Source: Rostratula benghalensis
Taxonomy: Eukaryota; Chordata; Aves; Charadriiformes; Rostratulidae
Direction of reading: 5' to 3'
DNA: 64,000 bases
NCBI GenBank assembly: GCA_013399305.1
Contig: VXAI01000469.1
Location: 125,531-189,530, forward strand
Shown: positions 24,931 through 37,829 of the stretch, piece by piece
Layout of the letters: each line of letters opens with the position of its first letter
Numbering within the stretch: position 1 is the stretch's first letter
The notes under the pieces: generated by a model
What the model saw: the letters and a program-made list of their open reading frames with translations, nothing else
Databases searched by the model: none
Told to the model about the DNA's origin: nothing
Position numbers and translations under genes: made by a program

Positions 24931-26749
24931 TCTAGGATTCTTCTAAGTTTTAATTAACTCTTTTCCTAAACTTCTTTCATTAAATCAGCTTCCCACTTTC
25001 TCTCAGTCACGGTGGGCTGAGGAAGATAATGTTAATCCAGTTTAGCAAGTATTTTGGAGCATGAGTAAACCCAAAGCCTACACAGAAATGTAGGGGCAGA
25101 GAAAGGCATTGAGCACAGGAATAGAAAGAGTAAGAAGCAAATGTGAAGCTGGAAAAAAAACATTGCTATAAACAAATTTATGTTTATAGCAAGTCAGTAG
25201 TAATGATCCTACATTATTTATCTGCTCTGATCTCAAAAACATATCATTGGACTAAGCCACTTAGTCATTGGATTCTTTCAGAATATTCAGCTATTTGAAG
25301 CCAAACTCTATTTTGCTCACATCATTTATACAGAACTGAAGTAGTCTCATTGGCACAGCAGCTGAAAGTAAAGAAAAAATAAAAAATCAAGCCCATAACT
25401 TTAAAAAGGGTTCACCTCGTTCAAAGCTTTGGCGTTTACTGCGAGTTAAAATACTCATTTGTTCCTCATCTTTCAACATTATTTCATCACTTGCCTTTCC
25501 CCTAATTGTCATAATAAGCATGCCCGGGTAAGTTTATACCTAGTGAAATAAAAACAACTCAGCAGAATCAAAAGGTCTACAACGTAGCCCCAAGGAACCG
25601 CTGCGGAAAAGGGGCGAGCCTTCTCACTTTTATTAGAGGTTTAGGCTGAACTCGAGGTTAGAGGTTCTGTAACACACTAACACCAGGGCTTCCTCTAGGA
25701 TATAGCTTTTGGAACCTGCCCAAGACAAACCTTCACTCCTTGTACAATTCTAACCCTGTTTGCTCTACAAACTCCTTTGCCTTCTTCAGCTCCCTCCACA
25801 AACTCGGGACCACCACAAAGACTGGCAGAAGAGAAATTATTTTTCTAACTCGCAGGGAAAATTATAATATTTAGCACTTTCTACAGCTCCAGCCTCTTCC
25901 CTGTGGGAGCAGGGTTTTGTCGCCTTTGAACAAACCCAACACTGTTTGAAGTAAATAAGGAATAATTATTATAAGAGCATTTCAAAAATTCAAGGTTCTA
26001 TACATCATTGGATTCTATAACTTTTCTATACACGAGCTAAAAACAGCATCCTGCTTGACCAAACCAGACTTCAAATGACACTGATAAATATGCAGTTATG
26101 CTTGAAGATTAAATCACTGGAAAATCATCGAGACCTTATGCCAACCAACAGACAGAAATACTCACGATAAGGGACGGAACCAGGAAGTTATTTTCCAGGA
26201 CAAGAGGAAAAATGCTATTAGGATAAAAGTATAAAAGCAAAGTGACCTCACCAATTGTAACTGGTGTAAAACTGAGACACTCTGCTCAGAGGGAGCGAGG
26301 ACGTTTGCTGAAGTGTTACATTAGTCACAATAAAAGTGGGCCATTCCAGAGATGTCTGAATGAAGAGAAAAATGGAATTTTAACCAGAAAATTCACATGT
26401 TGACCCGATCTTCATATTCCAAGGGACCACAAACCAGATGTAAGTCTCAAAATTAATTTTTTTTTTTACTCAATAAGTACAGTTAATTGCTTAATTAGAA
26501 ATTATAACAGCTGTACTGTAAGAAAGAAAAACTACTAATTAAAAATATAAGACAAGAACTAAAACATAATTTCTCTGCTGGTCTTTCCCATTTTATACCA
26601 CTCTAAAAGGAAGACTCCTATTAGATGCCTATGTAAGACTAAAATTCACTGAAAAAAAATTCTCCCTTCATAGTATCTATCTCATTCATCCCATGAATGA
26701 TCATGCAAAGACCTTGTCTTCTCCCAAAACCAGAGTGTAGGTAAAATCA
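24931..26749. other. Unique non-coding DNA with a perfect hairpin
   Basis: Contains the inverted repeat at 25163-25192. AT-rich, with no repeats of known family and no genes seen. Confidence 0.4.
25163..25192. repeat. Perfect 12-bp-stem inverted repeat
   Basis: TTGCTATAAACA (25163-25174) and TGTTTATAGCAA (25181-25192) are exact reverse complements around a 6-base loop. AT-rich stem. Role unknown; too small for a typical MITE or microRNA precursor. Confidence 0.92.
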
Positions 26750-27796
26750 GTGCCCTCCTCTTTTCTCTGTAGCTTTGTGTGCAGTGAGGTACATGTTATG
26801 TTATCTGTCCCTCCACTCACCTTGCTCTCCTTACCTGTAAAGGAGCGTATTTTGGAGGCTGGGAGTAGCAGGAGCCACAGTGCTGACCCGTGTGGGAGGA
26901 GGCCAAAGCTGGCTCCTGCCTGTCCCAGAGGAGACAGAAGTGGTGGAACAAACTTCAGCCCAGGAGAGGAGCAGGGGCACTCCTGCTCAGAGGTGTCTCA
27001 GCCAGGCAGAGGTGCAGCACTGCAGACACTCTTCACGAGGACAGGACACCCCACAAGGCAGCAGGGACACCCCCGAGACTGCCACTGCAGGCAGAGCACA
27101 GCAGGGACAGCCACCACAAAGGGACTGGGGCTTCAAGGTGACCCACACAGGAACCACTGTCAGACCCCAGCACAGAACCCACCTCAGCCTCCTGCCTCCC
27201 CATCGCACTCCAGGGGTGTTCCCATGGACCGGGTACAGCAAAATTTACAGCAAAATAGGTGCAGTTGGGCTGGGGCAGGGAGAAAACTGTATTTATGTAG
27301 GCAGGTGTCCAACTGCTTGTCATTTTCTTTTCAATGCTCAAAACAGCGATCAGAGATTGCTGCCGGTTTGCAACAATTATCTCAAGTACAATCCCCCAAC
27401 TCTAGACTGTCTCCCCGACTGTATCACCTAAAATTTTGATCCAGGTACCGAGTTCTACCAAATCTGAGAGCGCTCAAGCTCCCAAAGACAGCACAGCTCT
27501 TAGGGCACCCAGAAAATGGGGAGGGCCTGGGAACAGAAAGGGAAGCATAACCTCTATTCATTCCCTGACTGAGGGTAGAAGAGGGAGAGGTGAGATGTTA
27601 CCCCATTGCCAACAGCCAGCAGGAGGTTCAGGAAAGCACTCCTAGCTCTCAGCCAGGCTTGGTGGGGAATAAGGCAGAGCACATGGTGCCTTCTGCCCAG
27701 CCACCAGGAGAGGAAGCAAGCCAGGGGTACTACAAGCATAGGGTTTCAAAAAGACATGAGAAAGAAGTTTGAAAAAGTGTAGTGGGATCCTGCTCT
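26750..27796. other. GC-richer block with overlapping long open frames, no recognised gene
   Basis: A + strand frame of 229 codons (26750-27439) overlaps frames of 183 codons (26880-27431) and 83 codons in the other two phases. The translations are rich in S, Q, P, G, R and T and match no family I know. The absence of stops in all three frames suggests a stop-poor composition rather than coding. It could be an unrecognised old repeat. It ends shortly before the CR1 at 27797. Confidence 0.3.
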
Positions 27797-28015
27797 CCAG
27801 GTTGGGGACAGAGTGGCTGGAGCTGCCTGGCAGAAAAGGTCCTGGGGGTGTTGGTGGACTGTGGGCAGAACAGGAGCCAGCAGGGTGCCCAGGTGGCCCA
27901 GAAGGCCACCACCATCCTAGCCTGGATCAGGAAGCAGGACTGGGGTAGTGACCACCCCCCTGTACTGGGCACTGGATCTGAAAGATCCCTTCCAAGCAAA
28001 ACGGGTCTAGGATTC
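27797..28015 (+). mobile_element. CR1 LINE, internally deleted (ORF2 tail joined to 3' end)
   Basis: CTGGCAGAAAAGGTCCTGGG, GGGTGTTGGTGGACTGTGGG, GGAGCCAGCAGGGTGCCCAG and CATCCTAGCCTGGATCAGGA match the CR1 ORF2 tail. After TGTACTGGGCACTGG the sequence jumps to AAGATCCCTTCCAAGCAAAA and GGATTCT, the CR1 terminus. Several hundred bases between are missing. Confidence 0.88.
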
Positions 28016-30949
28016 TCTAAGGGGTAGTGCTTTAGGAAGCCCTAGGGAGGACCAGAGGTAGTATGAAAAGATGCTGAATGAAGAGGGAGGTAGCACAAAG
28101 CTGGATTTTAGTGGCAGGATGTAGGGGATGTACAATATATATATTAAAAAAAAATAAAGATATTAAAGAAGACACACTTCAGTAGCTCTCACTGAACGAG
28201 GTACTGCAGCAGAGCATTAACAAGGAAATGAGAGACATGGGCTACCTTCTCAACAACATGGGCTACCTTGCAGCCCATGGTGCCGTAGCCACCACGGGTG
28301 GGCAGGAGATGGGCCACCACTCACCCCTCCTGCCACTGTGGGCAGTCTGGAACACACCATCTGGGACCCAGGATGGCAGCACGAGGAGTTCACCTCCACA
28401 GCTCTCTGCCCAAAACATGTTTACTTTCTCTGGGAGATCCTCTGCTCACTCAGGTTTCGCTGTAACAGGACAGAGAGTTATCTTTGATGACAATTATGGC
28501 AGCTTCCTCCATCATTCACTCAATATTTTTCCCTAATAATCTAGATATGACTTCTCACCCTGCCCTTACTATTGGCAAGATGGTCCTATAAGACCATCTA
28601 CCACCTGTGCTACATTTTTAACATTTTTTTCCCCCCAGTAAAGAAGTATTTTACCAATAGAATATTTTAACAAACTAATTAGTATGAAATGGAAAGCTAT
28701 TAACTTATTGAAAAAGCTATTAACATATTTTCATTATGCTATATTTCAAATTAAATATTATCTCTGAGACTCTAGAATCAGGTCTTTGTTCAGAAAGGAA
28801 ATGTCTCTGCTAAGGAAATTATTTTTTTTTTTAATTAGAAAAATAAGGTAACTTGACAAATGTGTATTCCTTTCCCACACACAGGTTTGGAAGTGCTGTT
28901 GTGGTACAGCAAATGTTTACAGATACCAGATTTGCACAGCTCTAAAACCTGGTATTTCAGCTCCCCAAGTGACAAGTCCTGACTTTTTCCCTGGTGTGGT
29001 TTTATGTTTGTCCAACACTGCACTTCCCCTTTTTCTCAAGCCAGGGAAAGAGTTACACAGATGGATGTCAAGAACAACATTGCATCCACTTCAGAAGCTG
29101 AAGCACGCGGGAAGTGCTTTGTCCTTGTTAGAAACGTTTTGCTTAAAACCATCAACCTCATCACAATTCAGCACAGAGGTCTGAAGGGATGAACTATCTT
29201 AATGTGTGTTTTCATGAACCCTGCAGAATTTCACCCACCTTTGGCCAAGCTGTGAATCTCTGCAAATTATATTTTGCATGCACTCGGCGGAAAGTTCATT
29301 CCAAAAGTAAAAGTCTCTTAAAAAAAAAAAAAAATAATAATAATTTTTCTAGTGAGAGATGAAGAAGCTAATCCAGGCCTTTGTAGTTCTCTCTGTTCCA
29401 GGCTGTTACAAGGCCAAAGCCAAGAACAGCCAGCAAGGGAACATTTCCTTCTGTGCCTTTTGTTCCTCCACTAATTGAGCACCAGAGTTCACAGATGAGA
29501 GAAGCCTGAAAGAGGGGAGAAAGACCAAAGCCAATTAGGTAGATGAGACAGACAGGTCCTACTGAACAATGATACAAAAGGTCAAACACAACAAAAACAA
29601 ACAAAGCCCCCCAAAAACAGCGGAAGGGGGAGAAAGGAAGGTGAGAGCATCTCAGCCCTGTATTCACTCAGGGAGGACAATGAGTCCAGCAAGGACAGAG
29701 AAGGTAAGGTGAGGACGGGGTCAAGAAGGTGGAGAGGGAGGGCAGGGGAGGAGAAGCTGTGCAGAATGAGGGGACAGGGAGAGCTGAGAGGGGGCAGAGC
29801 ACAGCTCTGCTCCTGCAGAGCACGTTGTGTTCAGAAACTGGAACAGCCCGAGTTTACAGTCTGAGCCGGTTGTTACTGCTCTCTCAGCTGAAGGGGCAGA
29901 GCTTTGCCTTGCCACAACCAGCGATGTGGAAATCAACAGAATTCCACATAATGGAGTATTTCTATTTTTATTTTTTAGTTTGCTTCACTTAAAAACTTAG
30001 CAGTTTATATTGATAAAACTACAATTATTTTTTTTTTCCCCCCTGAGTGATCACTTTCTAACTGGATAATATTGTTTTCCAAATTACTTTTATCCCTTCC
30101 TTGATGTCATAAATCACTGCTGGAGAAGCACTGGTATTGCATCTAAAACTGACAAAGAGTTGAGCTGGCACCACCAGTAACAGGGCAAATATTTTTTAAA
30201 GATCTCTTTAGTGCTTTGCAGGAAATAGCACCATCACTGCCCCCAGCTAATAAATAACCCCAGGATGGATAAAACATTTGCTGAATTTGTCCTTCCACAG
30301 CAAAATACAATCTTACTGAATAACCCAGAGACACCAAGATCTCTCCAATCATACATAATGAGGTGAAAAAATTAATCTATTTCATTCCCTTACCAAATAC
30401 AGTCATTTAAGGTTTCACAATAAGGCAATTAAAAATATATATTGGAAAAGTAATCTTTGTATTTATGTTTTCCTAGTCTAGATAATCAGAAAGATACGTG
30501 GCAGACCTGTTTTTGATGAATGTAGCCCTGGGTTTTGGTTGTTTTTTTTTAAAAAAAACATTCTTTTTCATTGGTTGGGTCACAAGAGCATGCCTTCTGC
30601 CTCAGCTGCATGCAACACTGACCTGAAGTCTACAGAGTTGATATTTGAATGTTGATCAGATGTAAGGCAGACAGGCTGCAGTGCCCCTGCTCGCAGGAAA
30701 ACCAACACAAAGGAGGTACCTGGGCTTTGGAATGAGGTCCAGGAGCACAGCAGCGCTGCAGGGACAAAGGATGCCAAGCATTTAAAGTACAAATCTTAAA
30801 ACCAGAAGGAGAATGCTAAAAGGTGGTCCTTCCAAGAGAAAGAAGGGCAGAGACCCAAATAAGAAAAAAAAAAAAGTACCTTCTTTATCTGTTGCTATTG
30901 TTCTGAAGAATCAGCTTAGATCTCCCATCAGAGATGTTGACTGCAAGGC
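28016..30949. other. Unique non-coding DNA, nothing recognised
   Basis: Small local features only: ACATGGGCTACCTT twice (about 28236 and 28256); an 8-bp-stem inverted repeat AGATGGTC/GACCATCT at 28578-28599; AAAGCTATTAAC twice (about 28691 and 28710); and A/T runs near 28822, 29321, 30029 and 30542. Confidence 0.4.
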
Positions 30950-31620
30950 ACAGAAAGCAAATCTGTTGCATTATTAGGTACCATTTCAAATAGTTACTTT
31001 TCAGATTAAAACTGCATTTTACAGTGAGGCAAAGAACTGCCGAGCTGAAAAGAGGGATTATAAAACAGAAAGGGCACTCTTCTGTTTAAGAAATATTTCT
31101 ATTGCTCTCCAAGGAGATTTATTTCATCCAGCATGTGTCAAGAGTTCTGCTGATCCTTCGCTGGGAGCTAAGCACCCAATAGTTTTCACATTACCATGCT
31201 CCACAATAGCAATCCTTGACACTGGTTGGAAGTGTCAGACAGAGCCTTCATTAATTGTCACCATCTTTAAGACATAAAAGAAATCCCCTCTTCTCGAATG
31301 TTATTACACAAAAAAGTGTGCATGTTATCTATATACAGCAAGTGCAAAAATGTTTTGTACTGTAATAATAATCATTTAGAATATATGGGATGGAAAGTGT
31401 TGCATTGTTAACCTGTCAGTCAAAGCCCTTGTTATACCAGGATAGAACATCACATCCATCTGTAACAGCCTTTTCTGTCAGTCAAATGTGTTGTTCTATA
31501 CAAATCTAACATCAATTTGATTTTTAAATTGGCAGGGGCTGTAAAACATTATTCTGATGCGATACCAATGTGATCCAAGTTGCTCTTGATATCAGAATGC
31601 AACCCAGTTTCCTCTCCAGT
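30950..31620. promoter_or_regulatory. Candidate conserved element with paired TGTCA motifs
   Basis: CTGTCAGTCAAA occurs exactly twice, at 31413-31424 and 31475-31486 (62 bp apart). TGACACT (31217-31223) and AGTGTCA (31231-31237) form a perfect inverted pair. TGTCA/TGACA is the core of TALE homeodomain (MEIS/TGIF/PBX) sites. No repeats and no reading frame are seen. Enhancer-like by texture only. Confidence 0.4.
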
Positions 31621-32864
31621 TCTCCTGCTCTTAGGCATCTGCATAACATAGATGGTTTTGCACATCCGTGTGAGCAGTGGCAGGAAATTTCTTTGCTTCC
31701 GTGGCAAAGAACATGTTTGGTGATAAATCTCCTCCAGTTTGAAATAAATTGTAATCTGAAAAGGCTGGAGGAGGTTGATGAAACCATCATTAACACAGGC
31801 CCTACAAGCACCAACAAGTACTGTTTACCTGCCACATCCCGACGGTCAGAACCAGCCCAGCCCCGACAGATTTTTATTTTTTTTTATTTCTTATTTTCCT
31901 ATAGAAATCACTAATTAATGAGTGATTTATTAGCATCCTTACAATTATTTGGGCAGACCTTTCCATGGACATAGCCAGTGACTTTTAATACACCTGGCAC
32001 GCACAACTTTATGGAATGTTACCTAATGAATGATGAGATTCCAAAACCCTGGGGAGCTCTGGGGGCAAGTTCAAACGATGGCTACCGAGCCGGTATCACC
32101 AGTCCCCTTCCCACTTGACCTACAGTCAGAAGTCAACAGATGCCTTAAACCATTCCATTTTTTAGCTCACTAAAGCTCACGAGTGTTAGCAAAAGCAAAG
32201 GACCAGGGAACAGAGAGGCTAAAATGCAAACTCCTGTTTTACCAACCCAGCTGTGTTTTCACAGGACTGAGGCAGACACAGAAACCTCACAGAATCAGCA
32301 CCAAGTCTTGTACAGAACCACCCAGCAGCAGCTTCCCAAATCAGGATGGAACTCAAAGTCCCACCACCTTAACTTCCCAGGAAAACCACCTAATATTTCT
32401 CTTACTCTGTTAAAATTTAATATTATATCCCCCCCAAAAAAAAATCTCCTATAAGGTCTAACTAGTTCCTTCATGTTAATACTATTAGTGCTTAATAGAA
32501 AAGCAATTTCTACGGCAATCAAGAGCTTACACATAAAAATTAAACACATTAATAAGCAATTAATATAAAAAATTGTATTTATTGCAATAATTACTTAGGT
32601 AGTACATGAGATGAGGTTAAAAAGCAGGCAGCTGGTGTATTGGTAGCATACAGCCTTTCCATTGAGACCTCTCATCTCCTCAGCACAGGCAAGGTTCAAC
32701 CTCACATCATTCCACGTGGCCAGTCCCATTCAGCTTATGTGCTTTTGAATTTAAGACAGGAATAAAACCTCCCAGTCCTCCAGCACTGCTTCCAATATTT
32801 GAACTGGTATTTGAAAGCTGGTCTGCAATGAAAGAGTCTCGAGCAGGTAACTGCCCAAATGCCA
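31621..32864. other. Unique non-coding DNA with a near-perfect palindrome
   Basis: Holds the 24-bp palindrome at 31905-31928. 32390-32600 is AT-rich. No gene supported. Confidence 0.4.
31905..31928. repeat. 24-bp near-perfect palindrome centred on ATTAAT
   Basis: The arms AAATCACT and AGTGATTT pair exactly. Only one base pair of the 12 is mismatched (31913 with 31920). The centre, TAATTAATGA, is a classic homeodomain-dimer type sequence. Confidence 0.9.
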
Positions 32865-33025
32865 GGGTCATGGAACAGTGAGGTTGGAGCAGAACTCGGG
32901 AGGTCGCCTCGTCCAAGCCCTGACTCGCAGCCACGAGCTGTGTCCAGTTGAGTTTCAGCAGTCTCCAGGGATGGGGGCTCCTGAACCTGTCTGGGCAACC
33001 CCTGCAGTACTCAATCACCCCTACA
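32865..33025 (-). mobile_element. CR1 LINE 3' end, diverged, reverse orientation
   Basis: GGTCATGGAACAGTGAGGTT is the decayed terminus, followed by GTGTCCAGTTGAGTTTCAGC, TCTCCAGGGATGGGGGCTCC and CTGTCTGGGCAACCCCTGCA. More diverged than most copies here, so an older insertion. Confidence 0.8.
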
Positions 33026-35989
33026 ATATGGGGGGAGAATAAATCACTCACTCTCAGTCAACTGTTATACTATCAAAAGTCATATAATCATAGTTATGCT
33101 GGAAAAGGACACAAAAATCTAAATCGTTTTGAAGACATTGCTGATTCTGCTTAGAAAACTGGGCTGTAAATAATACCAGGTGGGGTTTGGTTGTGTTTTT
33201 TTTTCCCCCCAGTAGAAGCTTCTTCAATGAAAGGGCAGGTGCTTGACACTGCAAAAATAGGTAAGACAATCCCTGTCTCTGGGAGTTCAGTCTGACAAAG
33301 CCAAGTTTCAGACAAAGTCTGAAGCACACAGACACCCCCCCAGAAACCTGGAAGTGGAAGGTACAGTTTGCCAGAGCTACAACATACATCTGTTCCTTCT
33401 TTTCCATGGGAAGTACACCTACAGACACTGAAACGAGCTACATTTTGCTTTTTTTTTTTTACATTTTCAACCTCCTTTAACACTATTCTACATAAGGAGA
33501 GTCTGATAGAGTAACTATTCCTTCTTTAGAAGGAAAGGCTAATGGAGAAATAATCATAAATTACTGAAAACCCATGGAAATTAACACTGAAGATGATGAG
33601 GGGAAGAAAATGCTGGTCAGACCATACCACGCCTTTTACACACTGGAGTCAAACAGAAGGAAGTAAACTCGATGAAGTATATTTATACAAAACCAGCCAC
33701 AAGATTTGTCTGGGTATTTGAAATGACAGTGTGAAAGGCATTGCCATCACAGCCTCCCAGGAAGTTTCTTGCTTTCTCTTAGAGACCTTCTAAGAGCCAC
33801 AAATGGGCAAACTAAAATAATTAGAAAAACAAAACAAAAAAGCCCAACCCAAACCAGCAAAGGCATAAGATCTTTCTGTTCCTTCACAAACAGCAAGATT
33901 ATTCAGCTTGTATGATACCTTAATCTGACAGAAGAAAAAACCCAAAAGAACTAACCAACTTCAAATGTGGAGGTTACCACATGGAACCCTTGTTTTCCTC
34001 CCGCATGGAAATCTGAAGATGCATTCCTTCCCCAAATTTCCATTTTCAGAGAAGGCTGCATGGCAGCTGACTTCCAAAACGTCCAGGAATAGCCACAGCA
34101 CACAAACCTTCCCCATGACAGCTCAATTCTAATCATGGCTTTGATGGCTGTGATTAGAACACCAGAGGTGTTTCAGTGCTGCTGCACCGAGGGCCTGGTG
34201 CATCATAAGCCCTGGGGCCAGCACCCGTTCCTCCAAGGTCTCTGCCTCTCCACCAGAGCATCTGCTGGCTCTCTCAGGTAGGTGTTAGGGGTCTTCTTCC
34301 TCCTCCCCTCCCTCCTGCTGTCACGATTCCACCAGCAGAATGCAGCCAGATGTACCAACCTCAGCATTTCAAAGCATGGAACAGATACTACTTTGTGACT
34401 ACAACACCAAGCAGGTGTTTCAGACACTGGGAAATCAAAGAAAGGTGAAGTGCTTTGTCTAAAGGCACTTGGAAGAAATGAGTAACAAAGCCATAATTAA
34501 AATTGAACATCGGGCTCCATGTTTAATCCTCTAGACCTAACTGCCTTTTTCAGAGTGCACGATTTGGAACATCAAAAATAAGGATCAATTCAGTCCCTTT
34601 TCTCAATACATGCTTTAATGATAAAATAAAACACCACATTCGGCTTCTTCCTCTGTATTGGCACAAACAATCATCTTTCTTAGGAATCAAAGTCATGAAA
34701 TCATTTTCAATTAGAAAAAAATAAAAAATAATTAGAAAGGAAGCCGAGTTGAGAGCCGAAATTTAAATTCCACATTTGATTTAACCTCCACCTCTGTGTA
34801 CTGAGGGAGTGGCAGGAAAACACAGGTCGGTGCCAGGTAGGGTAGCACACCCCCTCACAGCAGCCCGTTGTAATTAGTTTGCTTTCAATGCAAAGGTGCA
34901 GCACCTCAGCAATTAGGAGATGGTGAATCCAAGAGGGCAGAGCAGCACCTTTGGAGCTCCCCTCTCCCCTCTAGGCACAGGCAGAGCTCCCATTAAGGCT
35001 AATGGGAGTCACACGTGTGCATCCAAGGGAGAAGAGACCCATTAAAACAGATACAACACAGCCATTAATCCTTGGGTCACTCTTAGGGTCAAACATTATA
35101 AAAAATGTTTATGAACAGTACTTACTAGGTGTGCACAGCTGCTATTTTGGGTTTAGGACAGACCTGGGAGCCGCTAAGGCCATGGACAAGCTCTGCTTTT
35201 AAAGCAGCACCACGTTTCAAGTGGTGACACAGAAATTTGAGAGTGCTTTTCTCTAGTCGGAGAGGACATTTTTCCATCATCTCCTAAAAGACAGAGATCT
35301 CATCCTAAAAGAATGAGAAGGATAGAAATGACAAGGAAGGTTAGACACGAGTGAAAACCTTGGACAAAGGTATGCTTTAGCTTTTAATTTTCCTTCCATC
35401 CCCCACCCTTTCTTCATATTTCAGACCCTTAGTTGTGGTTTTCCGCTTCAGGAAGAACATGAACTGCAGCGACTGAATTCCTGATCTGTGCAGTCTGCTA
35501 CAGAGACACTACAAATAGGGTTTCAACAACTGAATCACCAGCAAACCACAACAATTCAAGCCCTGCTTGCAGGGAGGAAGGGGTGTTGAAAATTTTCCAC
35601 AGAGAAAGGAGACCTCAGTGTGCCACCCACGCCATCCTGCGTGTCCAAACCTCCCGTTTCCACCACGGTAGCACAGCTTACTCGTGCTCTCTTCCAGCTG
35701 AGGAACAGCCAAGGCTCTCCAGTCCATAACACCCATCCCATCAGCAAGGAGTCTGCCACCTCTGCCCACGCTGAACTCTGGAGAAGAAGGAGATGTCTCA
35801 GTGGCGTGGGGGCCAGATGATCTCCACGTGAACAGAGCAGGAAGAAATGCAATTGTCAGGTGAGTACAGAAATAAGGACAAACATCAGCCACAATCCACC
35901 TTGTTTTGGTTTTTATGTTTTTTACTGTTCCTTTTGGGAACAGGAGTGAATGAGGAAAGGTGACTTCAACAAGTTACTCACAAAATAGC
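33026..35989. other. Unique non-coding DNA, nothing recognised
   Basis: T runs near 33196 and 33450 and an A-rich stretch near 34715-34735. Open frames up to about 127 codons on the minus strand (35509-35892) have no family resemblance. Confidence 0.4.
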
Positions 35990-36491
35990 CACAGAATAAC
36001 AGGATGCTCTGGGATTGGAAGGGACCTCTGGAGATCATCCAGTCCAACCCCCTGCCACAGCAGGGTCACCCACAGCAGGTCCCACAGGAAGGTGTCCAGG
36101 AGGGGTTTGATTTCTCCAGAGAAGGAGACTCCACCACCTCTCTGGGCAGCCTCTGCCAGGGCTCTGACACCCTCACAGCAAACAAGTTCCTCCTCGTGTT
36201 GAGATGGAACTTCTTCCGTTCCAGTTTGTGCCCATTTCCTCTTGCCCTGTCCATGGGCACCACTGGAAAAAGCCTGGCCCCATCCTCCTGACACCCCCCC
36301 TTGAAGTATTTCCAGGGGTTGATCAAATCCCCCCTCAGCCTTCTCTTCTCCAGACTGAGCAGACCCAAGTCCCTCAGCCTTTCCTCAGCACAGAGATGCT
36401 CCAGGCCCCTCAGCATCTTTGTGCTCCTCTGCTGTCCCCTCTCCAGCAGTTCCCTGTCCCTCCTGAACTGGGGAGCCCAGAACTGGACTGA
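35990..36491 (-). mobile_element. CR1 LINE 3' region, well preserved, reverse orientation
   Basis: CCACAGAATAACAGGATGCT is the terminus, followed by CATCCAGTCCAACCCCCTGC, AGGAAGGTGTCCAGGAGGGG, CCATGGGCACCACTGGAAAA, TGAAGTATTTCCAGGGGTTG and ACTGGGGAGCCCAGAACTGG. Near-identical to the forward copies at 21206 and 56971. Confidence 0.96.
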
Positions 36492-37829
36492 AAACTCATT
36501 CTGAAACTCATTCCAGAACTTATTTCAAAACTTTAATTCAGCACATGAGGCTCATGCAGCACTTGCCAATACCCCATGATGGGGTCTGTCAGTACTTCCA
36601 AGCCCTGACAACTTGGCATTACAGGGATTTGTTCAGAGACCTCATGTGACAGACACAGATGGCCAGCTGCATCCGGGGTGTTCAGCCAGAACACAGGTAA
36701 AAGGCTGGAGAACCCCTCACCGACGAGGCATGAGCTCCCAGAGACACTCACAACAGTATGAACCCCACCAAGAAATCACACTTTGCTTCAGCCTTGAGTT
36801 CCAGGTCCTCTGCTGCCTTTACCTGCCATGTCCCTGTCAGGCACAGTCTGTCTTCACAAGACTTCTATACACTGATGCTGCTCTTCACAGTGCCCTGCAC
36901 CAGGAATCGGGTTTCTTTGCCTCCAATTCAAATATACAGTGATAAATAAATTATATTAAGTAGAAGATTAACTCCATGATTCAATTAAATTAATTGCTTC
37001 TCAGTAGAAATAAATTATTGCACGGGGTTTTTTTCACAAAGCAAGCAAAAATCACTCCAAATAGTCTGCTGTACACACCAAGGTATCTAAATATTTGGGG
37101 GTGATCATTTTTCTTTTAGCAATGGTCACAGGCTCTCCACTACAACGCCTTTCTGAGACACAAATGAGCTTTCCTAGCTCAAGAGATACAGTTACTCCAT
37201 TTTGCTTAAAATGCCATTTTCATTAGAAAAAAAATCCAATTCCCATTTTGTGAAACTAGCCACGTGAATCGGCCTTACTCACTTCAAATGGTTCTTCTAA
37301 AAGAGGATTTACTCATTTTCGACAGGTATCCATCTCTTTTGAAGATCCCATTGTCAAAAATGACATGCAAACATTCAATACAGCTCTTCTTTCAAGACCA
37401 TAACATTCAGAGAGGCCTGTACAGTGCTTCGTGACACAAGCAGTCCAAAATGCCACCAAATTTCTTGGCCGTGAGTCCAAAAGAGTGGGTGCAGAACCCA
37501 GCAGCCTCCTCAGCAGAGGTGAGCCCAGGAAGCTCTCTGGGGAACCAGAGCCCTTACCACCAACCTGTGCTGGGTGGCCTGTTCATGAACACATCAGAAC
37601 TAAACACAGGTGCTCTTTGGAAATACAGAAATCATCACCGGAGCATTTTTTAATTTTCATGCATAATAATCGAGGTAGATGCCTCTCAACCTGTTCACGG
37701 ATTTACACTTCAGAGATTTCCTTTTGCTTTCTACAACCATAACAACCCACCTTCCACACCATTTTCCTCAATTAAGCGTGTAGTACGTTCAAATAATACC
37801 TTCTGAGGCACAGAAGAGACTGTGGAGCC
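36492..37829. other. Unique DNA upstream of the CpG island
   Basis: No repeats or genes recognised. It is the immediate upstream flank of the probable PEX2 promoter. CTGAAACTCATTC-type strings near 36491-36525 look like a small decayed direct duplication. Confidence 0.4.

Noticed and set aside
28228..28536. 102-codon frame beginning with a repeated DMGYL-type motif
   Set aside because: The repetition is a short local DNA duplication; no family resemblance.
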